NCBI RefSeq assembly: GCF_033842475.1
Contig: NZ_JAWXYB010000018.1
Span: 3,575,653 to 3,639,652, forward strand
Direction of reading: 5' to 3'
DNA: 64,000 bases
Source: Acidiphilium acidophilum
GTDB taxonomy: Bacteria; Pseudomonadota; Alphaproteobacteria; Acetobacterales; Acetobacteraceae
The notes beneath the pieces are model-generated. The model worked only from the letters and a program-made list of their open reading frames with translations. It was not told where the DNA came from and ran no database searches. The stretch's first letter is position 1. Each line of letters begins with the position of its first letter. The position numbers were made by a program, and so were the translations under genes. Shown here piece by piece: positions 26,613-35,555 of this stretch.

Positions 26613-28307
26613 ATGAGTGTGATGGCTTCGATGGACTGGCTCTCCGGCGGCTGGTTGGCAGTCATGCCTGCGGGGTTGCTGTTGGCCGCGCTGCCGCGGG
26701 CGGCAGCCACCCGACACGCGGCGATGACAACCCGCAACCGGGTCCGCTCGGCTTCGGTCGTCGCCTTTGCGGCGGCGCTCGCCGCCGACCTATGTTTTCT
26801 GCTCGGTTTCAGGGCCAGTCTGAATCCGGTAGCCATTCCGGTGCCGGGTCTCGGCTTTCCGCTGCCTTTTTCCATTATTGTGAACGGGATGACGCTGGCA
26901 CTGGCCACGCTGGTATCTTTTGTGATCGTTATGATTACGCAATACAGCGTGCAGTATCTCGATGGCGATCCGCAGCAGGCGCGCTTTGCCCGTCTGCTCG
27001 CGTTCACGGGTGGGTTTTTCCTGCTGGTGGTCATTGCCGGCAACATTGGTCTGTTCACACTCGGCATCATCGCAACCGGCTTCAGCCTGCATCGTTTGTT
27101 GATGTTCTACAGCTATCGACCGAAGGCGATTATGGCGGCACACAAGAAATCTATTTTTAGCCGCGCCGCCGATCTATGTCTGATATCGGCCACGATTCTG
27201 ATCGGACACACCACCGGCAGCCTGCAGTTCGCCAAAGTCGCGCAGTTCGTGGCCAAGCCGGGTGGCCTGCCGGTCTCGCTGCAAATCGCGGCGTGGCTGA
27301 TCGTGCTCACGGTCGTCCTGAAAAGTGCGCATTTTCCTTTTCATGGCTGGCTGATCCAGGTCATGGAGGCCCCGACGCCGGTATCGGCTCTGATGCACGC
27401 CGGCGTGGTTTATAGCGGCGCGATCATCGCTCTTCGTACAAGCCCGCTTCTGGTGCGCGACCCTGCTCCGTTACTCACGCTCGGTGTGGTGGGGCTGATG
27501 ACGGTGATCATCGCGTCTCTGGTCATGACCACCCAGACGGCGATCAAATCCATGCTCGCCTGGTCCACCGTGGCGCAGCTGGGGTTCATGTCTCTTGAAC
27601 TGGGGCTCGGCCTGTTTGCCCTCGCACTCCTGCATCTGGTTGGGCACTCGTTGTACAAGGCCCACGCCTTTCTGTCCTCAGGGAGTATCACGGATCAACT
27701 TCGGCAGGTTCCGGCGGGGGAAAAGAAGAGTCCTAGTCTGTCGTCCTGGGGGGCCGCGGTCGCCGTCGGGGTAGTCATCTCCGCCGGGGGCGCATGGCTC
27801 TTTGGCGGAAATCCGGGTCGCGATCCCGCCTGGATCGCACTCGTTATCATCTTCGCGATGGCAATCTCCCAGATCATGGTCAAAGGATTCCAGTTCGATA
27901 CCCTGGCCGACAGGCTCATGTCCGTGGTCGTGGCGGGAGTCATGGGCGTGGTCTATCTGCTGGTGCACAGCCTTTTTGTCTGGGCGTTTGCGCAGGATGT
28001 GGCGGTCCGCACCGGATCGGGCACGGGACCCAACCTCGAACTCGTGTGCCTGACGGCGGTGAGTTTTCTGCTCCTGAGCTGGATCCAGGGGCCGGGACGG
28101 TCGCAATTGCCCCGCTCGGTGCAGTTTGCGATATTCACTCATCTTTATAACGGCCTTTATGTGGATTACTGGGTCGAGCAGTTTTCGCACCGCTTCTGGT
28201 CGGAGAAAGTCGGTATCGAGCTTCCACTCAAGAACCTGGCCCTCGAGTCAATGGAGGCGATGGCGCGGAATCAGGACATCCTCGCAAACGGTGGAGCTGC
28301 ACAATGA
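26613..28307 (+). CDS. dabB: DabB, proton-conducting membrane subunit of the DAB inorganic-carbon pump
   Basis: 564 residues from the ATG at 26613 (GGGGGAC ribosome site; a GTG at 26601 is also possible). NuoL/MrpA-type antiporter fold with about 13 hydrophobic spans. The conserved middle region is KSAHFPFHGWLIQVMEAPTPVSALMHAG (given in parts, about residues 235-265), with the Lys/His of proton-pumping families. It pairs with DabA to energise CO2 hydration to bicarbonate in the cytosol. ATGA overlap with dabA (28304-28307). Confidence 0.93.
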   Translation: MSVMASMDWLSGGWLAVMPAGLLLAALPRAAATRHAAMTTRNRVRSASVVAFAAALAADLCFLLGFRASLNPVAIPVPGLGFPLPFSIIVNGMTLALATLVSFVIVMITQYSVQYLDGDPQQARFARLLAFTGGFFLLVVIAGNIGLFTLGIIATGFSLHRLLMFYSYRPKAIMAAHKKSIFSRAADLCLISATILIGHTTGSLQFAKVAQFVAKPGGLPVSLQIAAWLIVLTVVLKSAHFPFHGWLIQVMEAPTPVSALMHAGVVYSGAIIALRTSPLLVRDPAPLLTLGVVGLMTVIIASLVMTTQTAIKSMLAWSTVAQLGFMSLELGLGLFALALLHLVGHSLYKAHAFLSSGSITDQLRQVPAGEKKSPSLSSWGAAVAVGVVISAGGAWLFGGNPGRDPAWIALVIIFAMAISQIMVKGFQFDTLADRLMSVVVAGVMGVVYLLVHSLFVWAFAQDVAVRTGSGTGPNLELVCLTAVSFLLLSWIQGPGRSQLPRSVQFAIFTHLYNGLYVDYWVEQFSHRFWSEKVGIELPLKNLALESMEAMARNQDILANGGAAQ

Positions 28308-30724
28308 GCGATATCGTCACAAAATCGAGCGAGTCCGTATTCGACCGGGTGGTCCGTCGTATCGCCCCGGTCTGGCCCCTCGATGGTTTTGTTGCCGTCA
28401 ACCCCTATTGGGGCTTCGTGGACCAAGCGTTTCCCGAAGCGGCGGCACAGCTACAGTCCTCCGTGGGCGAGCGGATGATCATGGATCGGCGCTGGTATGC
28501 GGATCAGATCCGGAACGGCAGACCCGTTATGCCTGACATTCTGAAGGCCGCCGAGAGTCTCGGCCTTGGCGCCGATGAGGAGGAATGGCGCGATTATCTG
28601 CGCGAGATTCCAGAGCCCGCCATGCGGCTGCCGACCTTGTCGGAGCTGATGGATCGGCGGGGTCACGCGTCCATCTCCCAGTATGTGCTGGAGCAGATCA
28701 GTCGCTTCCTCGCCGCCTATTACGACCGCGGACAATCCTTGTGGCAGCTGCCACGAAACGAGGGAGAGGGCCTCTTCGCCACTTGGCGGCACTACACGCT
28801 ATCGGATCGCAGCCTGTCGCCGATGGGGCTCAAGGCGATTCGCCCGATCCTGCTGGAATTACCGGTCGATGCCACTGCCGCCCGACTCTGGGCGCAGCAG
28901 CATTTGCGCCTTCCCAAAGCCGCGGAAGAGGACTATTTTCTGGTTCTACTGAAGTCGATTGGCGGTTGGGCCAGCTGGTGCCGCTATCTGCTCTGGCAAG
29001 CCGAATTGCAGGGTAAGGGCAACGAAGATCTCGCCGACCTGCTGGCTATCCGTCTGGTGTGGGAAGCGCTCCTGCGCCAGACTGCCCGGCGTCGAACGCT
29101 GGAGCGCTGGCAATTGCAGCTCCAGGACTGGACGCTGACCGACAAGAGCGCCAGCCTCGAAGACGCAAGGCGCGGTGAGGTCTTACTCCGGGCCTCCGAA
29201 ATCGCCTTCCGTCGTCAGGTGGTCGCGAACATCAGGCAGCGTCGATTGTCCGGCAGAAAGAGCGCCGCATGCTCCCCCCGTGTTCAAGCGATCTTCTGCA
29301 TCGACGTTCGTTCTGAAATCTATCGACGGCATCTGGAAAGTGCGATGCCCAGCCTCGAGACCATCGGTTTTGGCGGATTCTTCGGCCTCATGATGGATTA
29401 CCGCCGGCAAGGCGATCGGGCGTACCGGCCACAGCTGCCGGTGTTCCTGGGCCCCAAAGTTCATGTGGAGGAGCATGGCCCCGAAACGGTTATACAGCGG
29501 CGTGTGCGGCGCCTGCGCCGGAGTACGGAATGGAAGCAGTTCAAGCTCTCGGCCGCTTCCTGCTTCTCCTTCGTGGAGGCGGCCGGATTGTCCTATGTCG
29601 GGCGTCTGCTCGCCGATACACTGGGCTGGCACCGTCCATCCGTGCCGCCAGATGAAGCCGGATTCACCGCGGCGGATCGGTTAAAACTCAGCTATGCGCT
29701 GCCCGACTCCCTCAGCATTGACGACCGGTTGGACATAGCTGAATTTTCTCTCAAGGGGTTCGGTCTCAACCAAGGTGGGGTGGCACCCATCGTGCTACTC
29801 GTCGGCCACGGTAGCTCGACCACCAACAATCCTCATCGTACCGGGTTGGATTGTGGCGCGTGCGCCGGCCAGACCGGGGAGGTGAACGCGAGAGTCGCCG
29901 CCAATCTTCTGAACGACACTCGGGTGCGAGAGGGGCTGATCGACCGGGGATGGGATCTGGATGACCGGACTTGTTTCCTCCCAGCGCTCCATGACACGAC
30001 GACGGATCGCGTTGAAATTCTGGCCGGCCTCGATGATCCGCGATTGGATGCCCGGAGTCTGGCCGAGCTCAACCAGGCCTTGGAGCAAGCAACCAATCTC
30101 ACCCGCCTCGAGCGCATCGCGCGTCTGAAACCCGATCTGACCGACCCCGATGCGATCGCACGGGATATGATATTCCGGGGGAGAGACTGGTCTCAGCTGC
30201 GCCCGGAATGGGCGCTGGCGGGCAATGCGGCTTTCATCGCCGCGCCGCGCTGGCGAACCCGCGAGATGAACCTCGCCGGTCGGGCGTTCCTCCACGATTA
30301 CGACGCCGCCAAAGATCCGGGGTTCGGTCTCCTCACTGTGATCATGACTGCCCCGCTCATGGTCGCCAACTGGATCGCCCTTCAATACTATGGCTCGACG
30401 GTCGACAATCAGCGTCAAGGCTGCGGTAACAAAGTTCTGCATAACGTGGTCGGCGGGACCATTGGTGTTCTAGAGGGCAATGGCGGTGATCTGCGCATCG
30501 GCTTGTCGGAACAATCACTGCGCGACAGCAATGGCGGATTACAGCACGAACCGCTGCGCCTGTCGGCTTTTATCGAAGCGCCTGCGCAGGCTATTGATCG
30601 CATTATCGCTGATCACGAAATCCTGCGTCGCCTCGTGGATAACCGCTGGTTGAATATCCTCCGGATTTCAGAGGACGGAGCCGTCCAGGAACGGCAAGCG
30701 GCCGATCGGTGGGTTTGGATTTGA
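28304..30724 (+). CDS. dabA: DabA, carbonic-anhydrase-like subunit of the DAB inorganic-carbon pump (DUF2309)
   Basis: 806 residues. The zinc-site residues known for the family are visible: Cys332 and Asp334 (FCIDVRSE), His502 (LLVGHGSS) and Cys517 (GLDCGACAGQ). The 15-residue H-to-C spacing matches characterised DabA. With DabB it converts CO2 to bicarbonate unidirectionally, concentrating inorganic carbon. This fits an autotrophic or mixotrophic acidophile, where CO2 and not bicarbonate is available. Control is probably by the upstream CbbR-like regulator. Complete. Confidence 0.95.
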   Translation: MSDIVTKSSESVFDRVVRRIAPVWPLDGFVAVNPYWGFVDQAFPEAAAQLQSSVGERMIMDRRWYADQIRNGRPVMPDILKAAESLGLGADEEEWRDYLREIPEPAMRLPTLSELMDRRGHASISQYVLEQISRFLAAYYDRGQSLWQLPRNEGEGLFATWRHYTLSDRSLSPMGLKAIRPILLELPVDATAARLWAQQHLRLPKAAEEDYFLVLLKSIGGWASWCRYLLWQAELQGKGNEDLADLLAIRLVWEALLRQTARRRTLERWQLQLQDWTLTDKSASLEDARRGEVLLRASEIAFRRQVVANIRQRRLSGRKSAACSPRVQAIFCIDVRSEIYRRHLESAMPSLETIGFGGFFGLMMDYRRQGDRAYRPQLPVFLGPKVHVEEHGPETVIQRRVRRLRRSTEWKQFKLSAASCFSFVEAAGLSYVGRLLADTLGWHRPSVPPDEAGFTAADRLKLSYALPDSLSIDDRLDIAEFSLKGFGLNQGGVAPIVLLVGHGSSTTNNPHRTGLDCGACAGQTGEVNARVAANLLNDTRVREGLIDRGWDLDDRTCFLPALHDTTTDRVEILAGLDDPRLDARSLAELNQALEQATNLTRLERIARLKPDLTDPDAIARDMIFRGRDWSQLRPEWALAGNAAFIAAPRWRTREMNLAGRAFLHDYDAAKDPGFGLLTVIMTAPLMVANWIALQYYGSTVDNQRQGCGNKVLHNVVGGTIGVLEGNGGDLRIGLSEQSLRDSNGGLQHEPLRLSAFIEAPAQAIDRIIADHEILRRLVDNRWLNILRISEDGAVQERQAADRWVWI

Positions 30725-30764
30725 GCGTAAAACAAGCTCTATTAAATGATCGGTCCATATCCCG

Positions 30765-30877
30765 AGGTTATCGCTTCGGTCTGCAAATGATCGTGCCGAT
30801 CCGGCGTGACCGGCCGGCACCGTCCGATAAATGGCATCTCGACGAAGTGGTTATCACGATCCGGGGCGAGCCGTTAT
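30765..30877 (+). pseudogene. IS6-family transposase fragment
   Basis: Reads [23 protein letters not shown], the start of the IS6 DDE domain (first catalytic Asp in HLDEV), then a stop. Diverged from the IS6 copies at 57.6-63.3 kb, so a different, older element. Not functional. Confidence 0.7.
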
Positions 30878-30879
30878 AA

Positions 30880-31030
30880 TGGCGTTCGCGCACTGTTCGA
30901 CAATCCCTGGCTACATCTCTTCTCTCTTGATGAGGCTGGCAGGTTGGCTTGGCGCTATGCTGACGATCTGCAATGGACTGCGATGAGCGTCGCCGCCGAT
31001 TTGGCAGCTCCTTTGAAGATGGAGATCTAA
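30880..31030 (+). pseudogene. Remnant resembling the C-terminus of a second DabA
   Basis: The frame encodes [31 protein letters not shown]. DabA proteins end with a similar segment (compare LRRLVDNRWLNILRI at the end of the complete dabA). It is fused to an IS6 fragment on its left and abuts cysD on its right. This suggests that a dabA paralogue was deleted by IS activity. A short match, so tentative. Confidence 0.45.
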
Positions 31031-31033
31031 CCT

Positions 31034-31939
31034 TTGAATCTCGCCAGCTCTCACCTTTCGTGGTTAGAATCGGAGTCAATCCATATCTTGCGCGAAGCGT
31101 TCGCCGAAGCCCAGAACCCGGTCATGCTCTTTTCAGCGGGAAAGGACTCGACCGTAATGGCGCACTTGGCGTTGCGGGCCTTCTATCCGGCTCCACCGCC
31201 ATTCCCGTTGCTCCACATAGACTCGACCTGGGAGTTTAAGTCGCTTATCGAGTTCCGTGACAGTTTCGCGGCTAAGCATGGCTTCACGCTCATCGCCTAT
31301 GCGAACGAAGAAGGTCGAGCAGCGGCTATTAATCCCTTTGATCATGGAAATCGCTACACTCTGGTCATGCGTACGGAGCCCCTCAAGACCGCTCTCAACG
31401 CCGGTCGCTATGACATTATATTCGGCGGTGCTCGCCGTGACGAGGAAAAGTCTCGCGCCAAAGAGCGTATTGTGTCGGTGCGCGGCGCTGGGCATGCATG
31501 GGATCCCCGCCAGCAACGGCCGGAACTCTGGCAGCTCTACAACACCCGCTTGGGCAAGAACCAAACCGCGCGAGTCTTTCCGCTGTCCAACTGGACGGAG
31601 GCGGATATCTGGGCCTACGCATTGCTCCATAAGATCGACCTTGCGCCCCTCTATTTCGCCGCGCCCAGGCCTGTCGTGCGAAGGGCGGGATCCTTTATCG
31701 TGGTCGATGACGAGAGCCGTATGCGGTTCGAGCCCGGCGACGAAATTCAATCCAGGTCCGTACGATTCCGAACGCTCGGCTGCTGGCCAGTCACTGGCGC
31801 GGTTGAGTCCGACGCAGCCGACCTAGCTGCCGTGGTCAATGAAACCCTGCGGGCTTCATCGTCCGAGCGTCACGGCCGGATCAGCGATGGGGAGGATGGC
31901 GGTTCGCTTGAACAAAAGAAGCGCAACGGCTACTTTTAA
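31034..31939 (+). CDS. cysD: Sulfate adenylyltransferase subunit 2 (CysD)
   Basis: 301 residues from a TTG at 31034 with GGAG upstream. PP-loop motif [14 protein letters not shown] (about 33-46) and [15 protein letters not shown] (about 135-150); C-terminus ends in KKRNGYF as in the family. Forms adenylyl sulfate from ATP and sulfate. It needs CysN, whose gene would normally follow but is absent here; an acyl-CoA synthetase gene comes instead. Either cysN was lost or it lies elsewhere. Confidence 0.93.
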   Translation: MNLASSHLSWLESESIHILREAFAEAQNPVMLFSAGKDSTVMAHLALRAFYPAPPPFPLLHIDSTWEFKSLIEFRDSFAAKHGFTLIAYANEEGRAAAINPFDHGNRYTLVMRTEPLKTALNAGRYDIIFGGARRDEEKSRAKERIVSVRGAGHAWDPRQQRPELWQLYNTRLGKNQTARVFPLSNWTEADIWAYALLHKIDLAPLYFAAPRPVVRRAGSFIVVDDESRMRFEPGDEIQSRSVRFRTLGCWPVTGAVESDAADLAAVVNETLRASSSERHGRISDGEDGGSLEQKKRNGYF

Positions 31940-31951
31940 ACATGAGAGTCG

Positions 31952-32105
31952 TCAACCGAAGCTAGCGGCATTTATGCATGTCTCCGCCCATTGATCGAAA
32001 ACTTCGCCCAAAACCTCGCTCAACACCCGGTCTTCAACGAAACCTTCGGTACGATATAGGAATGAGATGATTCTTGAGGAACTGCCCTTGTTGTTCCTAC
32101 CAAAC
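31952..32105 (-). other. Short minus-strand frame between cysD and the CoA ligase, unidentified
   Basis: The frame encodes RIISFLYRTEGFVEDRVLSEVLGEVFDQWAE (in two parts), which reads like real protein. It has no good start and overlaps the CoA-ligase promoter region. Possibly the 3' end of a deleted gene. No family recognised. Confidence 0.25.
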
Positions 32106-32136
32106 CGGGCGAGAGAGGATATTGAGGAGACGGCGC

Positions 32137-33654
32137 ATGATCGAAACAATCCACCATCTCGCAACCAGCCATACTGGCCCCGCCACCATTGGTGCTCCTA
32201 GCCAACCCTGGCTCGACGGCCCCGGCCTCGCCGCCTTGGTACGCGCGACGATCGCTAGGCTGAACTCCCACGGCATCGGTCGTGGCGACCGCGTCGCGAT
32301 CGTGCTGCCGAACGGGCCGACGGCCGCTACCGCCTTCATCGTTGTCGCCGCCATGGCCGCCGCCGCGCCGCTCAACCCTGCATATACGGACGCGGAGTTC
32401 GAGTTCTACCTCACCGATCTCCGCCCGCGAGCCGTCGTCGTGGCCGCAAACGTCACGTCGCCTGTTCGCGCTGTTGCCACCCGGCTCGCCATCCCATTGA
32501 TCGAGCTTACCGAAACGGTTATGTCCGGCGTTTTCGCGCTCGATTGCACCGCCTTGATGCAAACCCCGTCAGCCCGTCCCGGCCCTGCAGAACCGGACGA
32601 CGAGGCTCTGGTCCTCCACACCTCCGGCACCACCGCGCGGCCGAAAATCGTGCCGCTGACCGGCCGCAACCTCACCGCATCCGCCCATCACATCGCCACC
32701 AGCCTCGCCCTCACCGCCGATGATACCTGCCTGAACGTGATGCCGCTGTTCCACATCCACGGCCTGGTCGCCGCAACGCTCGCCTCCCTTGCCGCCGGCG
32801 CACGCGTCTGCTGCACCCCCGGCTTCAACGCGTTCCGCTTCGCGACCTGGCTGCACGAAGTGCAACCAAGCTGGTACACCGCCGTCCCGACCATGCACCA
32901 GGCCATCCTGATGCGCGTGCGCGGCGAGGCCGAGGCCATGCGCGCCGCACGCCTCCGCTTCATCCGCTCCTCCTCCGCCTCGCTGCCGCCGCAGGTCATG
33001 GCCGAACTGGAAGACGTGTTCGCCGCCCCGGTGATCGAGGCCTACGGCATGACCGAGGCCTCCCACCAGATGGCCGCGAACCCGCTGCCGCCACGTCCCC
33101 GCAAGCCCGGCTCGGTCGGCCTGCCCGCCGGCCCCGAAATCGCCATCATGGACGACGCCGGCGCCCTGCTCGATCAAGGTGCCACCGGTGAAGTCGTCAT
33201 CCGTGGCCCCAACGTCACCCTGGGCTACGCCGGCAACCCCGAAGCTACGGCGCGTGCCTTCACCAACGGCTGGTTCCGCACCGGCGATGAAGGCCGGCTC
33301 GATGCCGATGGCTATCTGCACCTCACCGGCCGGCTCAAGGAAATGATCAACCGCGGCGGCGAAAAAATCAGCCCGCTCGAAATCGACGTCGCCCTCCTCG
33401 ATCATCCGGGCGTCGCCGAAGCCTGCACCTTCGCCGTGCCCCACGCCAAACTCGGCGAGGAGGTCGCCGTCATCGTGGTGCCGCGCCCCGGCACCACCCT
33501 CACCGCGCAGGACGTCCGCGATTTCGCCGCCGCCCGCCTCGCACCGTTCAAAGTGCCCCGCCAGATCCTGATCATGGATGCCATCCCCAAAGGCGCCACC
33601 GGCAAGGTCCAGCGCATCGGCCTCGCCCAGCGCCTCGGGTTCGTCGCCGCATGA
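32137..33654 (+). CDS. AMP-forming acyl-CoA synthetase, oxalyl-CoA-synthetase-like
   Basis: 505 residues from the ATG at 32137 (GAGGAG ribosome site). ANL-superfamily motifs: LHTSGTTARPK (about 151), YGMTEASHQMA (about 303), TGDEGRLDADGYLHLTGR (about 385) and the catalytic lysine in GATGKVQR near the C-terminus. The SHQMAANPLPP-RPRKPGSVG stretch is characteristic, from memory, of oxalate-CoA ligases. Activates a small acid as its CoA thioester in the cytosol. ATGA overlap with the next gene. Confidence 0.88.
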   Translation: MIETIHHLATSHTGPATIGAPSQPWLDGPGLAALVRATIARLNSHGIGRGDRVAIVLPNGPTAATAFIVVAAMAAAAPLNPAYTDAEFEFYLTDLRPRAVVVAANVTSPVRAVATRLAIPLIELTETVMSGVFALDCTALMQTPSARPGPAEPDDEALVLHTSGTTARPKIVPLTGRNLTASAHHIATSLALTADDTCLNVMPLFHIHGLVAATLASLAAGARVCCTPGFNAFRFATWLHEVQPSWYTAVPTMHQAILMRVRGEAEAMRAARLRFIRSSSASLPPQVMAELEDVFAAPVIEAYGMTEASHQMAANPLPPRPRKPGSVGLPAGPEIAIMDDAGALLDQGATGEVVIRGPNVTLGYAGNPEATARAFTNGWFRTGDEGRLDADGYLHLTGRLKEMINRGGEKISPLEIDVALLDHPGVAEACTFAVPHAKLGEEVAVIVVPRPGTTLTAQDVRDFAAARLAPFKVPRQILIMDAIPKGATGKVQRIGLAQRLGFVAA

Positions 33655-34628
33655 GCCGTATCTGCGTCTTCGGCGCGGGTGCCATCGGCGGCCTGGTCGC
33701 AGCAAGATTGCAGGCCGCCGGCACCGATGTCTCGATCGTTGCGCGCGGCCCCCATCGCGCCGCCATCGAGGCGAACGGCCTGATCCTCCTCTCCGGCGGC
33801 GAACGCATCGTCACCCGCCCCCGCGTCGCCGACGCGGCCGACCTCGGCCCGCAGGACTACGTGCTGATCACGCTGAAAGCCCAGGGCATCGAACCCGCCC
33901 TGCCGCAACTCCGCCCCCTGATCGGCCCTGCCACCACCATCATCGCCGCCATCAACGGCATGCCCTGGTGGTACACCCACGGCCTGCCCGCCCCCTTCAC
34001 CGATCGCCGGATTACCGCGGTCGATCCCACCGGTGCCGTCACCCAGGCGCTGCCGCCCGGCCAGACCCTCGGCTGCGTGGTCTACCCCGCCGCCGAAATC
34101 CTCGAACCCGGCGTGATCAACCACACCTACGGCGACCGCTTCGTGCTCGGCGAACCCGATGGCACGCGCACCGACCGCGCCGAGACCATCAGCCGCGCCC
34201 TGATTGCCGCCGGGCTGAAAGCACCGCTCCGACCGCGCATCCGCGACGATATCTGGGTCAAGCTATGGGGCAACATGGCCTTCAACCCGATCAGCGCGCT
34301 CACCGGTGCCACGCTCGACCGCATCACCGCCGACCCCGGCACCAGCGCCGTCGCCCGCGCCATGATGGCCGAAGGCCAGGCCATCGCCGAAGCGCTCGGT
34401 GCCCGCTTCAGCATCGATCTCGACAAGCGAATCGCTGGCGCCGCCGAAGTTGGAGCCCATAAAACCTCGATGCTGCAAGACCTCGAACGCGGTCGGCCGA
34501 TCGAAATCGAAGCCCTGCTCGGCGCCGTCGTCGAACTCGCCAGCTGGGTCGAAATCCCCGTACCCATCAGCACAACCATCCTCGCGCTCACCCGACAGAG
34601 AGCGCAGATGTTGACGAGCCACCTATAG
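33651..34628 (+). CDS. Ketopantoate reductase-like 2-oxo/3-oxo acid reductase (PanE/ApbA family)
   Basis: 325 residues. N-terminal NAD(P) fold with GAGAIGGLVAARL (8-20). The C-terminal helical domain has the conserved lysine/asparagine region WVKLWGNMAFNPISALT (about 203-219) and HKTSMLQDLERGRPIEIEALLG (in parts, 273-294). It overlaps the CoA ligase stop by 4 bases. Pairing with an acyl-CoA ligase suggests a catabolic oxidoreductase and not pantothenate synthesis, though this cannot be settled. Confidence 0.88.
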   Translation: MSRICVFGAGAIGGLVAARLQAAGTDVSIVARGPHRAAIEANGLILLSGGERIVTRPRVADAADLGPQDYVLITLKAQGIEPALPQLRPLIGPATTIIAAINGMPWWYTHGLPAPFTDRRITAVDPTGAVTQALPPGQTLGCVVYPAAEILEPGVINHTYGDRFVLGEPDGTRTDRAETISRALIAAGLKAPLRPRIRDDIWVKLWGNMAFNPISALTGATLDRITADPGTSAVARAMMAEGQAIAEALGARFSIDLDKRIAGAAEVGAHKTSMLQDLERGRPIEIEALLGAVVELASWVEIPVPISTTILALTRQRAQMLTSHL

Positions 34629-34639
34629 TGTGAGCGCCC

Positions 34640-34760
34640 GGCACAATGGCCGCAATCGCACTGGCCGTGATGGGACCGATGCCGGGAATCGCGCCAGCCG
34701 CTGGCTCTGCTCGTTGTCGCGATGCGACGTATTGCCTCATCCGGAAATGTTCCCGAGAGG
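34640..34760 (-). pseudogene. IS110-family transposase C-terminal fragment
   Basis: Reads RRAEPAAGAIPGIGPITASAIAAIVPGA, the helix-hairpin-helix part of the Transposase_20 domain of IS110 elements. No other part of the element is seen. Confidence 0.6.
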
Positions 34761-34895
34761 CTGATTGTCGCCTCATCGAAAAGTGCCCTTCGCCTCGCAT
34801 ATCCAGGGCTGATGTTCAATTGAACGTAATCAGCAAAAGACACAGCTCGCCTTCGACGGCACCAATGCCCTCTTCTCGTGCGTGGCCCGCGGTCA

Positions 34896-34942
34896 AGCCC
34901 CGCAGCCGCGCAGCGGGGCGCCGAAGGCGCCGGGCTTGACGG
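34896..34942. repeat. GTCAAGCC...GGCTTGAC palindromic repeat, site B
   Basis: Hairpin with arms GTCAAGCCC/GGGCTTGAC and interior GGCGCCGAAGGCGCC. Same architecture as sites at 4793 and 46919. Stretch 34770-35019 holds no gene. Confidence 0.5.
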
Positions 34943-35555
34943 CGGGTCACGCACGAGAGACCCTGTGAATTGCCGTCAGTCGTGACTTCACGGCCCCAAT
35001 CCTTCCAATCAGACGCATGTCATCGCGCCCCGTTATTGGCTTCCTCAGCGATATCGCCGTGCGACATTTGGTGGAGCGGCTTTTCTCCAAATACCAGACG
35101 GCGCGCGGCATCCCGCCGCCAGTCTTTCAAACGACGCTGCAACGTTCGCAGAAGGCGATCCGGAAAAACGCTAGGCTGTTCGCCTTGCAATCGATCCAAT
35201 ATCTCGTGCGCCGTCCGCCACGGTTCAGCCTCGAACCATCCTCGGAGTCTATCGGCCACCGCAACAAACGGATCAGGACGCCGTCGCAGTCGCTTCGCCT
35301 TTGGCTTCGGTTTGGTCGTCGGCCGGATTTCACCGTCCTGCCAAGCGACCTGCAGACCAGATAAGAATTGGTCCAGCGATACATCTGGTTCCACCTCGAT
35401 CGCCGTGACAGTCATGTCGGCGATATCCACGAGATGCTGCTGCGCCTTCCTGATGTCGCTGAGAAGGCGGACTGGATCAAGTTGACCATACTGATCCACG
35501 ACTGCACACTTGATCTCCTCCGAGACCCGCTTGTCCGCCAACAGCCGCTGATAGG

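Noticed and set aside
32569..33705. 378-residue minus-strand frame
   Set aside because: Antisense shadow of the acyl-CoA synthetase gene.
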